DNA from: Bacteroidales bacterium
GTDB taxonomy: Bacteria; Bacteroidota; Bacteroidia; Bacteroidales; WCHB1-69
Reading direction: 5' to 3'
Assembly: GCA_031257735.1 (NCBI GenBank)
Contig: JAIROC010000410.1
Span: 1 to 11,488 of the forward strand
DNA: 11,488 nucleotides
The notes under the pieces were generated by a model, which was not told the DNA's origin, ran no database searches, and was given only the letters and a program-made list of their open reading frames with translations. Below are positions 1 to 7,109 of this stretch, piece by piece. The translations under genes were made by a program, and so were the position numbers. Position 1 is the stretch's first letter. The number at the start of each line of letters is the position of its first letter.

Positions 1-71
1 AATAAACAAAAGAAAATGATGCTCGCTATTGTCTGAATCAGAATGAGCAGAATGAAATAGTGAAGAACAAA

Positions 72-203
72 CCGAACAACGCCGTCGTTGCGAGGAGCGC
101 AACGACGTAGCGCCCGTAATAACAGCGGAGCTAATCCCTAACAATCAATGCGTTCTTTGGTTAGGGATTGCTTCGCTGCGCTCGCAATGACGGCGTTGTT
201 TGG
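72..203. repeat. Long imperfect inverted repeat (REP/MITE-like intergenic element)
   Basis: Outer arms 72-94 and 181-203 are complementary at 21 of 23 positions; the two mismatches are G/T and would be wobble pairs in a plus-strand transcript. An inner 10-bp perfect stem pairs AATCCCTAAC (133-142) with GTTAGGGATT (160-169) around a 17-nt loop. Between them, 123-131 pairs almost fully with 171-179, while the left arm has about 28 extra bases (95-122). The core resembles the GTCATTGCGAG...GCAATCCC palindromic repeats that I recall as dispersed intergenic elements in many bacterial genomes. That family match is from memory. It is locally GC-richer than its surroundings. No coding sequence is seen in it. 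Confidence 0.75.
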
Positions 204-302
204 ACGTTTTTATGTGTTTTCACACAGTCTCTTTCTTGCATCAGCCTAATTTATAATTATACTTTATAGACAGATTCTTTCGTGTCTTCATGCGTCAGCT
301 CA

Positions 303-332
303 TTTTCAATTTTCAATTTTCAATTTTCAATT
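303..332. repeat. TTTTCAA x4 short tandem repeat
   Basis: Four consecutive copies of the 7-mer TTTTCAA followed by TT. The array covers the stop codon of the NAD(P)H-hydrate repair gene (327-329 on the minus strand reads TGA), so the last codons of that gene lie inside or next to it. Slippage would alter the 3' untranslated end and possibly the stop context. Short AT-rich tandem repeats of this sort are common in Bacteroidetes intergenic DNA. Confidence 0.8.
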
Positions 333-1832
333 AAAGAAGAAGGCTTGTCCTAGGTTACTAATAATGTCAGAGGCAATAAGACTTTCACACGATTGTTGTT
401 TCAGGGCGATGTCGGCGGCTTTTCCATGTAGAAATGTTCCTATGATAGCGGCTTTTGTTGCGGGGTATCCTTGCGCAAGTAACCCTAAAATAATTCCCGT
501 AAGCACATCTCCACTTCCCCCTGTTGCCATTCCCGGATTACCTGTTGTGTTGAAATAACATTTTCCCTGTGGGGAAGTTATACAACTATGCGCTCCTTTC
601 AGTACGACCGTGCAATGATGACGAATTGAAAATTCTCGCTGTATGCTTATCCGTTCAAAAGGATTATTAACAGGATGTGTTAGTCGTTCAAATTCTTTTA
701 TGTGGGGAGTAAATATGCAGTTAGGAGGAATAAATTCAAGCCATGTTTTGTTTTCAGCGAACAGGTTAATGGCATCGGCGTCAAAAATAATACTGCCGCC
801 AAAATCACTGATTAACTTTTTCAATCCTTCGGCAGAATGCTTGTCTTTTCCTAAACCACAACCTATTGCAATGGCATTGTATTTTATCAGGGAATTAAAT
901 GATACGCCTGAAAAAACATTTTCATTATCATCGGATAAGCACATAGCTTCAGGAACATTGCTCTGTATAATACTGTATCCCACTGCAGGAACATGTACCG
1001 TTAACAATCCTATCCCTGACCTCAGACATGCCCGTGCAGACAAAATAGCTGCTCCCATCATTCCTTTGCTTCCCGCAATTAAAAGTCCATGTCCGAAATT
1101 ACCTTTGTGAGCGTATTTTTCTCGCGGAGAAAGTATATGCCTTACAATTGTCTCATCTATCAGGTTATTGTTACATTGTATTTGCCCGACAGCGTCAGTA
1201 TGTAATCCTATGTCTGCAATCTCCCATTCTCCAACATATTTGTAATTTTCAGCAAACAAAAAGCTAAGTTTTGGAAACTGAAAACTTAATGTAAAGTCAG
1301 CTTCTACGGCTATGGCATTCGGTTTCATGGGTGTTTCGGCAAACAGTCCCGAAGGCATGTCCACTGCAAAAACAAAAGCAGGAGACTGATTTATTCGAGT
1401 TATAACCTCTGTTAATAAATCGTCTTCGACGGGTTTGTTTAATCCGCTGCCAAGCAAAGCGTCTACGATAAGACGATAGTTGGACAAAAGCGGAATATTT
1501 TTCTTTTTTGTAATGATATGGACTCTCTTTGGATATTTTCGCTGCAAACGTTGCAAGTTTTTTTCACAGTCTGGAGAATACGTATTTCCTGTCTGTATAA
1601 TAAAAACTTGCCATTGATAAATCGGTAATAAACGGGCAATTGCTAATCCATCTCCACCATTATTGCCCGTGCCGCAAAAAATGGCAATCTGCGATCTAGC
1701 TGGAACTATCTTTTGTATACGTTTGGCACAACAATACGCGGCACGTTCCATCAAGTCAATTGAAAGGACAGGTTCGTGTTCAATTGTGTAGGCGTCGCAA
1801 AATCTGATTTGTTCTATGGTTGGTATTTTCAT
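327..1832 (-). CDS. nnr: Bifunctional NAD(P)H-hydrate epimerase / ADP-dependent NAD(P)H-hydrate dehydratase
   Basis: Repairs damaged hydrated NADH and NADPH in the cytoplasm. The N-terminal half (about residues 1-215) is the YjeF_N epimerase that interconverts the R and S hydrates, with the glycine-rich motif GTGNNGGDG at residues 54-62. The C-terminal half (about 235-501) is the ribokinase-like ADP-dependent dehydratase, with HKGNFGHGLLIAG at its start, VVLKG in the nucleotide region, and GSGD at 439-442 carrying the expected catalytic Asp442. The length of 501 aa fits the usual fused two-domain protein. The ATG at 1830-1832 starts 30 bp inside a promoter box at 1862-1869, which supports this start. 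It is divergent from the biosynthetic operon and probably an unrelated housekeeping neighbour. Its stop codon lies in a short tandem repeat. Confidence 0.95.
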   Translation of the reverse strand: MKIPTIEQIRFCDAYTIEHEPVLSIDLMERAAYCCAKRIQKIVPARSQIAIFCGTGNNGGDGLAIARLLPIYQWQVFIIQTGNTYSPDCEKNLQRLQRKYPKRVHIITKKKNIPLLSNYRLIVDALLGSGLNKPVEDDLLTEVITRINQSPAFVFAVDMPSGLFAETPMKPNAIAVEADFTLSFQFPKLSFLFAENYKYVGEWEIADIGLHTDAVGQIQCNNNLIDETIVRHILSPREKYAHKGNFGHGLLIAGSKGMMGAAILSARACLRSGIGLLTVHVPAVGYSIIQSNVPEAMCLSDDNENVFSGVSFNSLIKYNAIAIGCGLGKDKHSAEGLKKLISDFGGSIIFDADAINLFAENKTWLEFIPPNCIFTPHIKEFERLTHPVNNPFERISIQREFSIRHHCTVVLKGAHSCITSPQGKCYFNTTGNPGMATGGSGDVLTGIILGLLAQGYPATKAAIIGTFLHGKAADIALKQQSCESLIASDIISNLGQAFFFN

Positions 1833-1861
1833 GTTGAGATTATATGTTTTAAAATGATTTG

Positions 1862-1895
1862 CAAAAGTACAAAATATAGCGCTTCGAAAAGCAAA
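1862..1895 (-). promoter_or_regulatory. Bacteroidetes-type promoter for the NAD(P)H-hydrate repair gene
   Basis: Read on the minus strand, TACTTTTG (1862-1869) fits the -7 consensus TAnnTTTG of the Bacteroidetes primary sigma factor, and TTTG (1892-1895) sits 22 bp upstream as a -33 element. Transcription would start near 1855, giving a leader of about 20 nt before the ATG at 1832. Confidence 0.6.
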
Positions 1896-1956
1896 TATCA
1901 GACATCGGGTCGTTTCTGTGGCTGTATTGTTGTAGAAATGGAATGTTTTCCCTTAG

Positions 1957-1971
1957 CTTTTTTCAAAAAAG
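1957..1971. repeat. CTTTTTT-C-AAAAAAG palindrome upstream of the operon promoter
   Basis: A 15-nt perfect palindrome made of a T-tract and an A-tract around a central C, lying 24 bp upstream of the -7 box at 1995-2002. It could act as an AT-rich upstream promoter element, a bent DNA site or an operator. The base composition is simple enough that chance is also possible. Confidence 0.4.
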
Positions 1972-1994
1972 TCAATTCGTACAGTTTTTTTTGC

Positions 1995-2002
1995 TATCTT
2001 TG
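1995..2002 (+). promoter_or_regulatory. -7 promoter box of the seven-gene biosynthetic operon
   Basis: TATCTTTG matches TAnnTTTG exactly and is preceded by a run of eight T. No clean TTTG -33 element is seen at the usual distance. Transcription is expected a few bases downstream, around 2008. That would put the upstream in-frame ATG at 2020 too close to the start, so it favours translation from 2059. Confidence 0.6.
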
Positions 2003-2058
2003 CGGCTCACAAATCTTGAATGGTAGATGTATGTGAAACAATTTATTCAATAGCAATT

Positions 2059-2313
2059 ATGACAAAAGAAGAAGTAATAAGAAAAGTTAATACCTTTTTA
2101 ATAGAAGAAATAGAAATAGAAGAAAGTCTTTTGAAAGAAGATGCTTTGCTGAAAGAAAATCTTGGAATAGACAGTTTGGATTTTGTAGATATCGTTGTAA
2201 TAGTAGAACGTTATTTCAGTTTTAAGATCAAGCCGGAAGAAATGTCTAACGTCAGAACATTAGCACAGTTTTATGATTATATCTATCATAAAATAAACGA
2301 ACAACAGCAATGA
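2059..2313 (+). CDS. Acyl carrier protein
   Basis: A small acidic protein of 84 aa that would carry growing acyl or polyene chains as thioesters. It has the phosphopantetheine attachment motif LGIDSLDFVD with Ser39, in a predicted four-helix ACP fold. I chose the ATG at 2059 because it gives a normal ACP length and leader; an in-frame ATG at 2020 would add 13 uncharacteristic residues right after the expected transcription start. Its stop codon overlaps the next start (ATGA, 2310-2313), implying translational coupling to the acyltransferase. As first gene of the operon it is probably the dedicated carrier for the downstream synthase, dehydratase and thioesterase rather than the housekeeping AcpP. 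Confidence 0.9.
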   Translation: MTKEEVIRKVNTFLIEEIEIEESLLKEDALLKENLGIDSLDFVDIVVIVERYFSFKIKPEEMSNVRTLAQFYDYIYHKINEQQQ

Positions 2314-3206
2314 AACAAGAGCCCCGTCAATGGAAAGGAAGAACGGGCGGAGGTAAATTCGGACAAAAAAGTCTGTTTTTTATGCTTCGGTTTATCAATG
2401 TATTTCTTTTTTATCCACTGTTATTTGCCGTAGTTCCGTTTTACATGCTTTTTGGGAGAAAGGGTTATAAGGCAATTATGTGGTATTTTAAACAATGTCA
2501 TTCTTTTTCAACTTGGGAAGCGTTTCGTCAAACTTTCCGCAATCATCTGGTTTTTGGACAAGTTGTCTTGGACAAGTTTTCTATACTGGCAGGCAGAAAA
2601 GATCGCTATACGGTAGAGATTACAGGAAAAGATTGCTTTGACAAATTAATGAATAAAAATGCTGGATTTATTGTTGTGAGTTCACACATTGGCAATTTCG
2701 AGATGGGGGGACTGATGTTTGCGCAAAATAAAAAACAATTGTATGCGCTTACTTATGACGGAGAAACTGCAGAAATGCATCAAACAAGAAAGCAGGTCAT
2801 GAAGGAAGTGGGCATCCATATTATTTCTGTAAATGAAGACATGTCGCATTTATTTATACTCAAACAGGCATTGGAAAATGGAGATATATTAACGGTTCCT
2901 TGCGACAGACTTTATGGCAGTTCTAAAAAGGTCAAATGTAATTTTCTGGGCAAAGACGCTTATTTCCCTTTGGGTCCTTTTTTATTGGCGGGACAGATGA
3001 ATGTTTCTATGGTTGCTTTGTTTATGATGAAAGACAGTTGGAAGAAATATCATGCCTACATTTTTCCTGTTGAGGTAAATTCGGCGGAGGTTGGGCTTGA
3101 TAAAAAAGCAGAATTGCTGGCTAGTAAATTTGTTGGAAACTGTGAAGAGATTATTCGGAAATATCCACAGCAGTGGTTTAATTTCTATGACTTTTGGAAA
3201 GTATAA
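2310..3206 (+). CDS. LpxL/HtrB-family lysophospholipid-type acyltransferase (membrane anchored)
   Basis: A 298-aa member of the lipid A biosynthesis acyltransferase family, which transfers acyl groups from acyl-ACP to a lipid or sugar acceptor at the inner membrane. Residues about 27-49 form a hydrophobic membrane segment after a basic N-terminus. The family catalytic motif HX4E is present as HIGNFE, His126 to Glu131, in the context VVSSHIGNFEMGG. A later CDRLYG segment fits the substrate-binding region of the family. It is embedded between an ACP and an O-methyltransferase, so it more likely attaches the operon's acyl product to a membrane lipid than completes lipid A. Related acyltransferases are found in aryl polyene and flexirubin clusters. 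The acceptor cannot be read from the sequence. Confidence 0.85.
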   Translation: MKQEPRQWKGRTGGGKFGQKSLFFMLRFINVFLFYPLLFAVVPFYMLFGRKGYKAIMWYFKQCHSFSTWEAFRQTFRNHLVFGQVVLDKFSILAGRKDRYTVEITGKDCFDKLMNKNAGFIVVSSHIGNFEMGGLMFAQNKKQLYALTYDGETAEMHQTRKQVMKEVGIHIISVNEDMSHLFILKQALENGDILTVPCDRLYGSSKKVKCNFLGKDAYFPLGPFLLAGQMNVSMVALFMMKDSWKKYHAYIFPVEVNSAEVGLDKKAELLASKFVGNCEEIIRKYPQQWFNFYDFWKV

Positions 3207-3231
3207 TTTATTAATAAAATAGATAATAACG

Positions 3232-4320
3232 ATGAAATTGTTACCCCCTCAAAAAGATATATATGGCAAAGAACGCATGACAGCTTTGCAGGCGCAACGT
3301 TTTGCCCATGAAATAGCTTTTGCGCCTGTTGTATTTCAAGTTTCACGCTTGATGATAAAGTTTGGGATATTCAACTTGCTGAATGACCACAAACAAGGCT
3401 TAACCATGGAAGAAATTGTTGAAAAAACAAATCTTTCTCCTTATGCCGTAAAGGTATTGCTGGAAGCATCCCTGACAATTGGAACTGTTTTATTGAAGGA
3501 AAACAACTTTGTTCTGTCCAAGGCAGGGTGGTTTTTGATTTACGATGAGATGGTTCAGGTAAATATGAATTTCAATCATGATGTTAATTATTTAGGGCTA
3601 TTTGATTTGGAAACTTCTCTTTTAAATGGAAAGCCTGAAGGCTTAAAGGTGTTTGGAGATTGGACTACTATCTACGAAGGCTTGTCGCAACTGCCTGAAC
3701 AGGTACAAAAAAGCTGGTTTGCTTTTGACCATTATTATTCGGACAATTCTTTTAAACAGGCTTTGGAGATTGTCTTTGCTGACAATCCTAAAACATTGTT
3801 GGATGTTGGCGGAAATACAGGAAGATGGGCAAGTCAGTGCGTTACATATTCGGATACAATTCTCGTAACAATTATGGATTTGCCTCAACAGTTAGAAATG
3901 ATGAAACAACAAACCCAAAATATCAAAGGCGCTAACCGTATTAAAGGATATCCCGCCAATGTATTGGATAAAAATACTGTTTTTCCTCATGGTTTTGATG
4001 CGATATGGATGAGTCAGTTTTTGGACTGTTTTTCCGAAGAAGAAATAATCAGTATCCTTACACGTGCAACTGCTTCGATGAACAACCAAAGCAAGTTATA
4101 CATTATGGAGACCTTTTGGGATAGACAGCGTTTTGAAACGGCATCTTATTGTTTGGCTCAAATTAGCTTGTATTTTACGGCAATGGCAAATGGAAACAGT
4201 AAAATGTATCATTCGGAAGATATGAAACAGTGTGTACATAAATCAGGATTGGAGATTGAAACTCTTCATGACGGAATAGGTTTGGGGCATAGTATTATGG
4301 TATGTAAAAAGGTGAAATAA
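3232..4320 (+). CDS. SAM-dependent O-methyltransferase with N-terminal dimerisation domain
   Basis: A 362-aa class I methyltransferase of the plant-type/antibiotic O-methyltransferase family (Methyltransf_2 architecture). Residues about 20-110 look like a winged-helix dimerisation domain (EIVEKTNLSPYAVKVLLEA). SAM motif I is LLDVGGNTGRWA at 189-200, and the acidic residue after strand two is Asp216 in MDLP. WMSQFLDCFSEEE (about 265-278) corresponds to motif IV and the following helix; the canonical catalytic His of many O-methyltransferases is not obvious there, as the segment reads Q-F-L-D. It lies 25 bp after the acyltransferase and 4 bp before the next gene, so it is within the operon. In aryl polyene-type clusters such an enzyme methylates the aromatic head group or its hydroxyl; the substrate here is inferred only from context. 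Confidence 0.85.
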   Translation: MKLLPPQKDIYGKERMTALQAQRFAHEIAFAPVVFQVSRLMIKFGIFNLLNDHKQGLTMEEIVEKTNLSPYAVKVLLEASLTIGTVLLKENNFVLSKAGWFLIYDEMVQVNMNFNHDVNYLGLFDLETSLLNGKPEGLKVFGDWTTIYEGLSQLPEQVQKSWFAFDHYYSDNSFKQALEIVFADNPKTLLDVGGNTGRWASQCVTYSDTILVTIMDLPQQLEMMKQQTQNIKGANRIKGYPANVLDKNTVFPHGFDAIWMSQFLDCFSEEEIISILTRATASMNNQSKLYIMETFWDRQRFETASYCLAQISLYFTAMANGNSKMYHSEDMKQCVHKSGLEIETLHDGIGLGHSIMVCKKVK

Positions 4321-4324
4321 CAGG

Positions 4325-4792
4325 GTGAAAATTCGAGAAGAAAATATTCGCAGTCAATTTAATTGTTTTTCGGTGGAAGATACTGTTTTGAAATATATAC
4401 CGCAGCGACCGCCTTTTGTAATGGTGGATAGTTTGCTTTTTTGCAACGACAAGCAGACACAAACAAAATTTACAGTCAAGGAAGACAGTTTGTTTATCGT
4501 AGCGAACAGATTTACGGAGATGGGTATTTTGGAGAATATCGCCCAAACCTGCGCTACCCGTTTAGGTTATCTGAATAAAAAACAACCCGTAAGAATAGGA
4601 ATGATAGGTTCAGTAGATAATTTTGAATTTCAATATTTGCCGTTCAAGGGAGAAGAAATTATCACTACTATCACAATTACGGCAGAGGTATTGAATATTG
4701 TTTTGTTTTCTGCAACTGTTCTTTGCGGGGAAATTCTAGTTGCAAGCTGTAACATGAAAGTAGTCTTGACAGATATAATAAACGAAGTATAA
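4325..4792 (+). CDS. ApeP/FabZ-like hotdog protein, putative 3-hydroxyacyl-ACP dehydratase
   Basis: A 155-aa single hotdog domain. The N-terminal motif YIPQRPPFVMVD matches the PHRxPFLLVD motif of FabZ but with His replaced by Gln, and GILENIAQTCATRLGY (about residues 68-83) matches the central helix of FabZ (LEAMAQ), keeping the catalytic Glu. The HFPGxPIMPG loop that carries the catalytic His of FabZ is shortened to NRFTEMG and contains no His. This shortened loop resembles the ApeP-like dehydratases of aryl polyene clusters. The start is GTG at 4325, only 4 bp after the methyltransferase stop; the next in-frame ATG would delete the conserved N-terminal motif. Activity is uncertain because the canonical His is missing. 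Confidence 0.8.
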   Translation: MKIREENIRSQFNCFSVEDTVLKYIPQRPPFVMVDSLLFCNDKQTQTKFTVKEDSLFIVANRFTEMGILENIAQTCATRLGYLNKKQPVRIGMIGSVDNFEFQYLPFKGEEIITTITITAEVLNIVLFSATVLCGEILVASCNMKVVLTDIINEV

Positions 4793-4796
4793 AAAT

Positions 4797-5228
4797 ATGG
4801 AAAAAGAAAAAGTAATTTTAAAAGCAGAGAAAGAATTTGACGTACGTTTCAGTGAAGTAGACAGTATGGGAATTGTGTGGCATGGTTCATATTCTCTTTA
4901 TTTTGAAGATGCCCGCGAAGCCTTTGGAAAAAAATACGGACTTGAATATCTTTATATGTTTGATCAGGGATTTTACGCGCCTTTGGTAGAGTTGCATTTT
5001 GATTATAAGCGACCTTTAAAATACAGAGACAAAGGCAGGATAGAGATTATCTTTCGGAATACGGAAGCGGCAAAGATAATTTTTGACTATCAGATTTTTT
5101 CTATTCCTTCACAAGAACTGATAGCGACAGGACATTCTATACAGGTATTTTTGGACTGTAATTACAATTTGGTTTGGTTGACGCCTTTATTTTTTCAACA
5201 GTGGAAACAGCGTAACGGATTGGAATGA
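4797..5228 (+). CDS. 4HBT-type acyl-CoA/acyl-ACP thioesterase (hotdog fold)
   Basis: A 143-aa protein of the 4-hydroxybenzoyl-CoA thioesterase family, which hydrolyses acyl thioesters. The active-site signature is VRFSEVDSMGIVWHGSY, with the catalytic Asp at residue 22 and His29 in the helix-leading turn, followed by YFEDARE. FDYKRPLKYRD and the C-terminal strand complete the hotdog fold. It starts 4 bp after the preceding gene, and its stop overlaps the next start (ATGA, 5225-5228). It could release the finished chain from the ACP or edit stalled intermediates. Aryl polyene and flexirubin clusters contain homologous thioesterases. Confidence 0.88.
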   Translation: MEKEKVILKAEKEFDVRFSEVDSMGIVWHGSYSLYFEDAREAFGKKYGLEYLYMFDQGFYAPLVELHFDYKRPLKYRDKGRIEIIFRNTEAAKIIFDYQIFSIPSQELIATGHSIQVFLDCNYNLVWLTPLFFQQWKQRNGLE

Positions 5229-6385
5229 TATATAAGGTAAGCGACAATATTATTTCTGTTTTAGGTTTTTCTTCTTCAGAGAATTATCAGGCGGTTAAGG
5301 AAGGAAAAACAGGATTGCGTTGTTATGAGCAGGGATTTGGATTGCCCGAAATGTTTGTTGCTTCTCTGTTGGACGAGGAAAAATTGAATGATGCCTTTTT
5401 TGATTTACCACAAACGACAAAAATAAAGTATACCAAATTGGAAAAGGCAGCGATTTTGTCCATCTATCAGGCGCTTGCTCACACGGATATCAATCCTTCG
5501 GACGACGAGGTATTGTATGTTTTTTCTACGACTAAGGGAAATATAGAATTATTGGACGAAAATAATAATGATTATGAACATCAACGGGTCTACTTATGGC
5601 GGTCGGCGCAGTTGATTGCGGAATATTTTGGCAATAGGAATCAGCCGTTGGTAGTAAGTAATGCCTGTATCTCTGGCGTATCGGCTCAAATTGCGGCGGT
5701 ACGTTATCTCATGGCAGGGCGCTACAAATATGCTATCGTTACAGGGGCGGAGATGCTTTCGAAGTTTATCATATCAGGATTTCAGTCTTTTAAAGCCCTG
5801 TCGAAACAAATATGCAAGCCATTTGATAAATATCGCACAGGGCTAAATCTGGGCGAGGCTGCCGCTACCATCATTTACGCAAGTGCAGAACAGGATATAA
5901 TTCACAAGGATACGTTGATCTATGAAAATGGAGCTGTTTGCAACGATGCAAATCATATATCGGGTCCGTCGCGTACGGGCGAAGGCTTGTTTAACGCCAT
6001 AACAAAGACAATAAAAGGGATGAATAAAAATGATATAAGTTTTATCAATGCGCATGGAACAGCTACTCCATATAACGATGACATGGAATCTGTAGCAATT
6101 GGTCGCGCTGAATTAGAAAATATTCCCGTAAACAGTTTGAAGGCTTATTTTGGGCATACTTTGGGGGCTGCTGGAATATTGGAAACAATCATTTCCGCAG
6201 AGGCATTGCAAGATAATGTAATACTTAAAAGTTTGGGATGCGATGAATTAGGTGTTGCGGCTTCTTTATGTGTAAACAGGAATGTTACGGCTTCCTGTAA
6301 AAACAAATTTCTGAAATTAATGTCGGGATTTGGGGGCAGTAATGCTGCAATTGTTTTAAGCAAATATATTTCACAGAACGTATGA
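5225..6385 (+). CDS. Beta-ketoacyl-ACP synthase (KAS II-like, active site intact)
   Basis: A 386-aa thiolase-fold condensing enzyme that elongates an acyl chain with malonyl-ACP. The catalytic triad is complete: Cys148 in SNACISGVSA, His277 in NAHGTATPYND and His311 in AYFGHTLGAAG, with Lys306 in the usual place just before the second His. It is slightly shorter than FabF at the N-terminus, where the usual VVITG strand is abbreviated to a form I associate with Bacteroidetes cluster synthases. It is coupled by ATGA overlaps to the thioesterase upstream and to the short KS-like protein downstream (6382-6385), which suggests the two are made in fixed ratio and may form a complex. Confidence 0.93.
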   Translation: MIYKVSDNIISVLGFSSSENYQAVKEGKTGLRCYEQGFGLPEMFVASLLDEEKLNDAFFDLPQTTKIKYTKLEKAAILSIYQALAHTDINPSDDEVLYVFSTTKGNIELLDENNNDYEHQRVYLWRSAQLIAEYFGNRNQPLVVSNACISGVSAQIAAVRYLMAGRYKYAIVTGAEMLSKFIISGFQSFKALSKQICKPFDKYRTGLNLGEAAATIIYASAEQDIIHKDTLIYENGAVCNDANHISGPSRTGEGLFNAITKTIKGMNKNDISFINAHGTATPYNDDMESVAIGRAELENIPVNSLKAYFGHTLGAAGILETIISAEALQDNVILKSLGCDELGVAASLCVNRNVTASCKNKFLKLMSGFGGSNAAIVLSKYISQNV

Positions 6386-7008
6386 CATCAAATTTGGGAA
6401 TAGAATCATATTGTCGTCTTACGGATAAAGCGCTTTCTTTGAATGGGAATATCATTTCGGATGTTTGTTCTGATGCAAGGAAAACATCATGGCTGGATGA
6501 CATATATCGATATTTAGGGATAGCGTATTTAAAATTTTTCAAGATGGATAATTTGTGCAAGTCGGGATTTTTGGCGGCGGAATTAGTTTGTAATGATGTT
6601 CATTTGGATAGGGATACGTATAAAAATGACATGGCGATTGTCTGTTTTAATGCTTCTTCTTCTTTGGACGACGATACGGTTTATCAGCGGACGATTTGTG
6701 ACAAGGAAAATTATTATCCAAGTCCTTCTGTATTTGTGTACACTTTGGCTAATATAGTAGTGGGGGAGATTGCCATTCGTCATAAGATCAAGGGAGAAAC
6801 TGCTTTTTATATTACGGAAACTTTTTTACCCGAACAAATCTGTGAAGTGATAACAGATGTTTTTAATGATCATTCTGTTAATCATTTATTGTGTGGCTGG
6901 ACGGAATATTATCAAAATCATTGTGATGTTTTGATGATGTATATTAAGCGAAACAGTCAATCTATAACAAAATTCAATCCGCAGTTTCTGGCAAATTTGA
7001 TGAAATAG
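6382..7008 (+). CDS. Truncated KS-like protein lacking catalytic residues, possible chain-length-factor partner
   Basis: A 208-aa protein without a clear enzyme motif. SPSVFVYTLANIVVGEIAIRH (about 113-134) matches the segment just before the active-site Cys in ketoacyl-synthase N-terminal domains (FSxSVHNAxxG), and the following GETAFYITETFLPEQ ends where the Cys would be, with no Cys there. The later LLCGWTEYY matches the VLLVGxDE strand. There is no counterpart to the C-terminal His-containing half. It looks like the N-terminal half of a KS, as in PF13723-type proteins often found next to a full KS in Bacteroidetes aryl polyene clusters. By analogy with KS-beta/CLF it may bind the synthase and set chain length; this is inference. 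The ATGA overlap with the synthase supports joint assembly. Stop is TAG at 7006-7008; it is the last gene of the operon. Confidence 0.65.
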   Translation: MTSNLGIESYCRLTDKALSLNGNIISDVCSDARKTSWLDDIYRYLGIAYLKFFKMDNLCKSGFLAAELVCNDVHLDRDTYKNDMAIVCFNASSSLDDDTVYQRTICDKENYYPSPSVFVYTLANIVVGEIAIRHKIKGETAFYITETFLPEQICEVITDVFNDHSVNHLLCGWTEYYQNHCDVLMMYIKRNSQSITKFNPQFLANLMK

Positions 7009-7086
7009 TAAAATTGTGAATTGTATAGACGTTGATTTATAAGAATGAATATAGCTACACTTTAGGGGTTCGTCAAAAATTTTCTA

Positions 7087-7106
7087 ACAGGGTTTCCTGT
7101 AACAGG
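7087..7106. repeat. Three alternating complementary arms upstream of the 42-bp array
   Basis: ACAGG (7087-7091), CCTGT (7096-7100) and ACAGG (7102-7106) lie in order, so the middle arm can pair with either neighbour. The second pair is an 11-nt palindrome with one central base. It directly abuts the first 42-bp repeat unit. Short enough to arise by chance. Confidence 0.4.
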
Positions 7107-7109
7107 CGA

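Noticed and set aside
213..226. TGTGT-TTTC-ACACA hairpin as a terminator for the NAD(P)H-hydrate repair gene
   Set aside because: The stem is only 5 bp, and on the minus strand it is followed by A-rich, not T-rich, sequence.
643..1110. 155-codon open frame on the plus strand
   Set aside because: It is the antisense shadow of the NnrD domain, which has clear motifs on the minus strand.
2020..2058. 13-residue N-terminal extension of the acyl carrier protein
   Set aside because: The ATG at 2020 lies immediately after the expected transcription start, and the added residues are not ACP-like.
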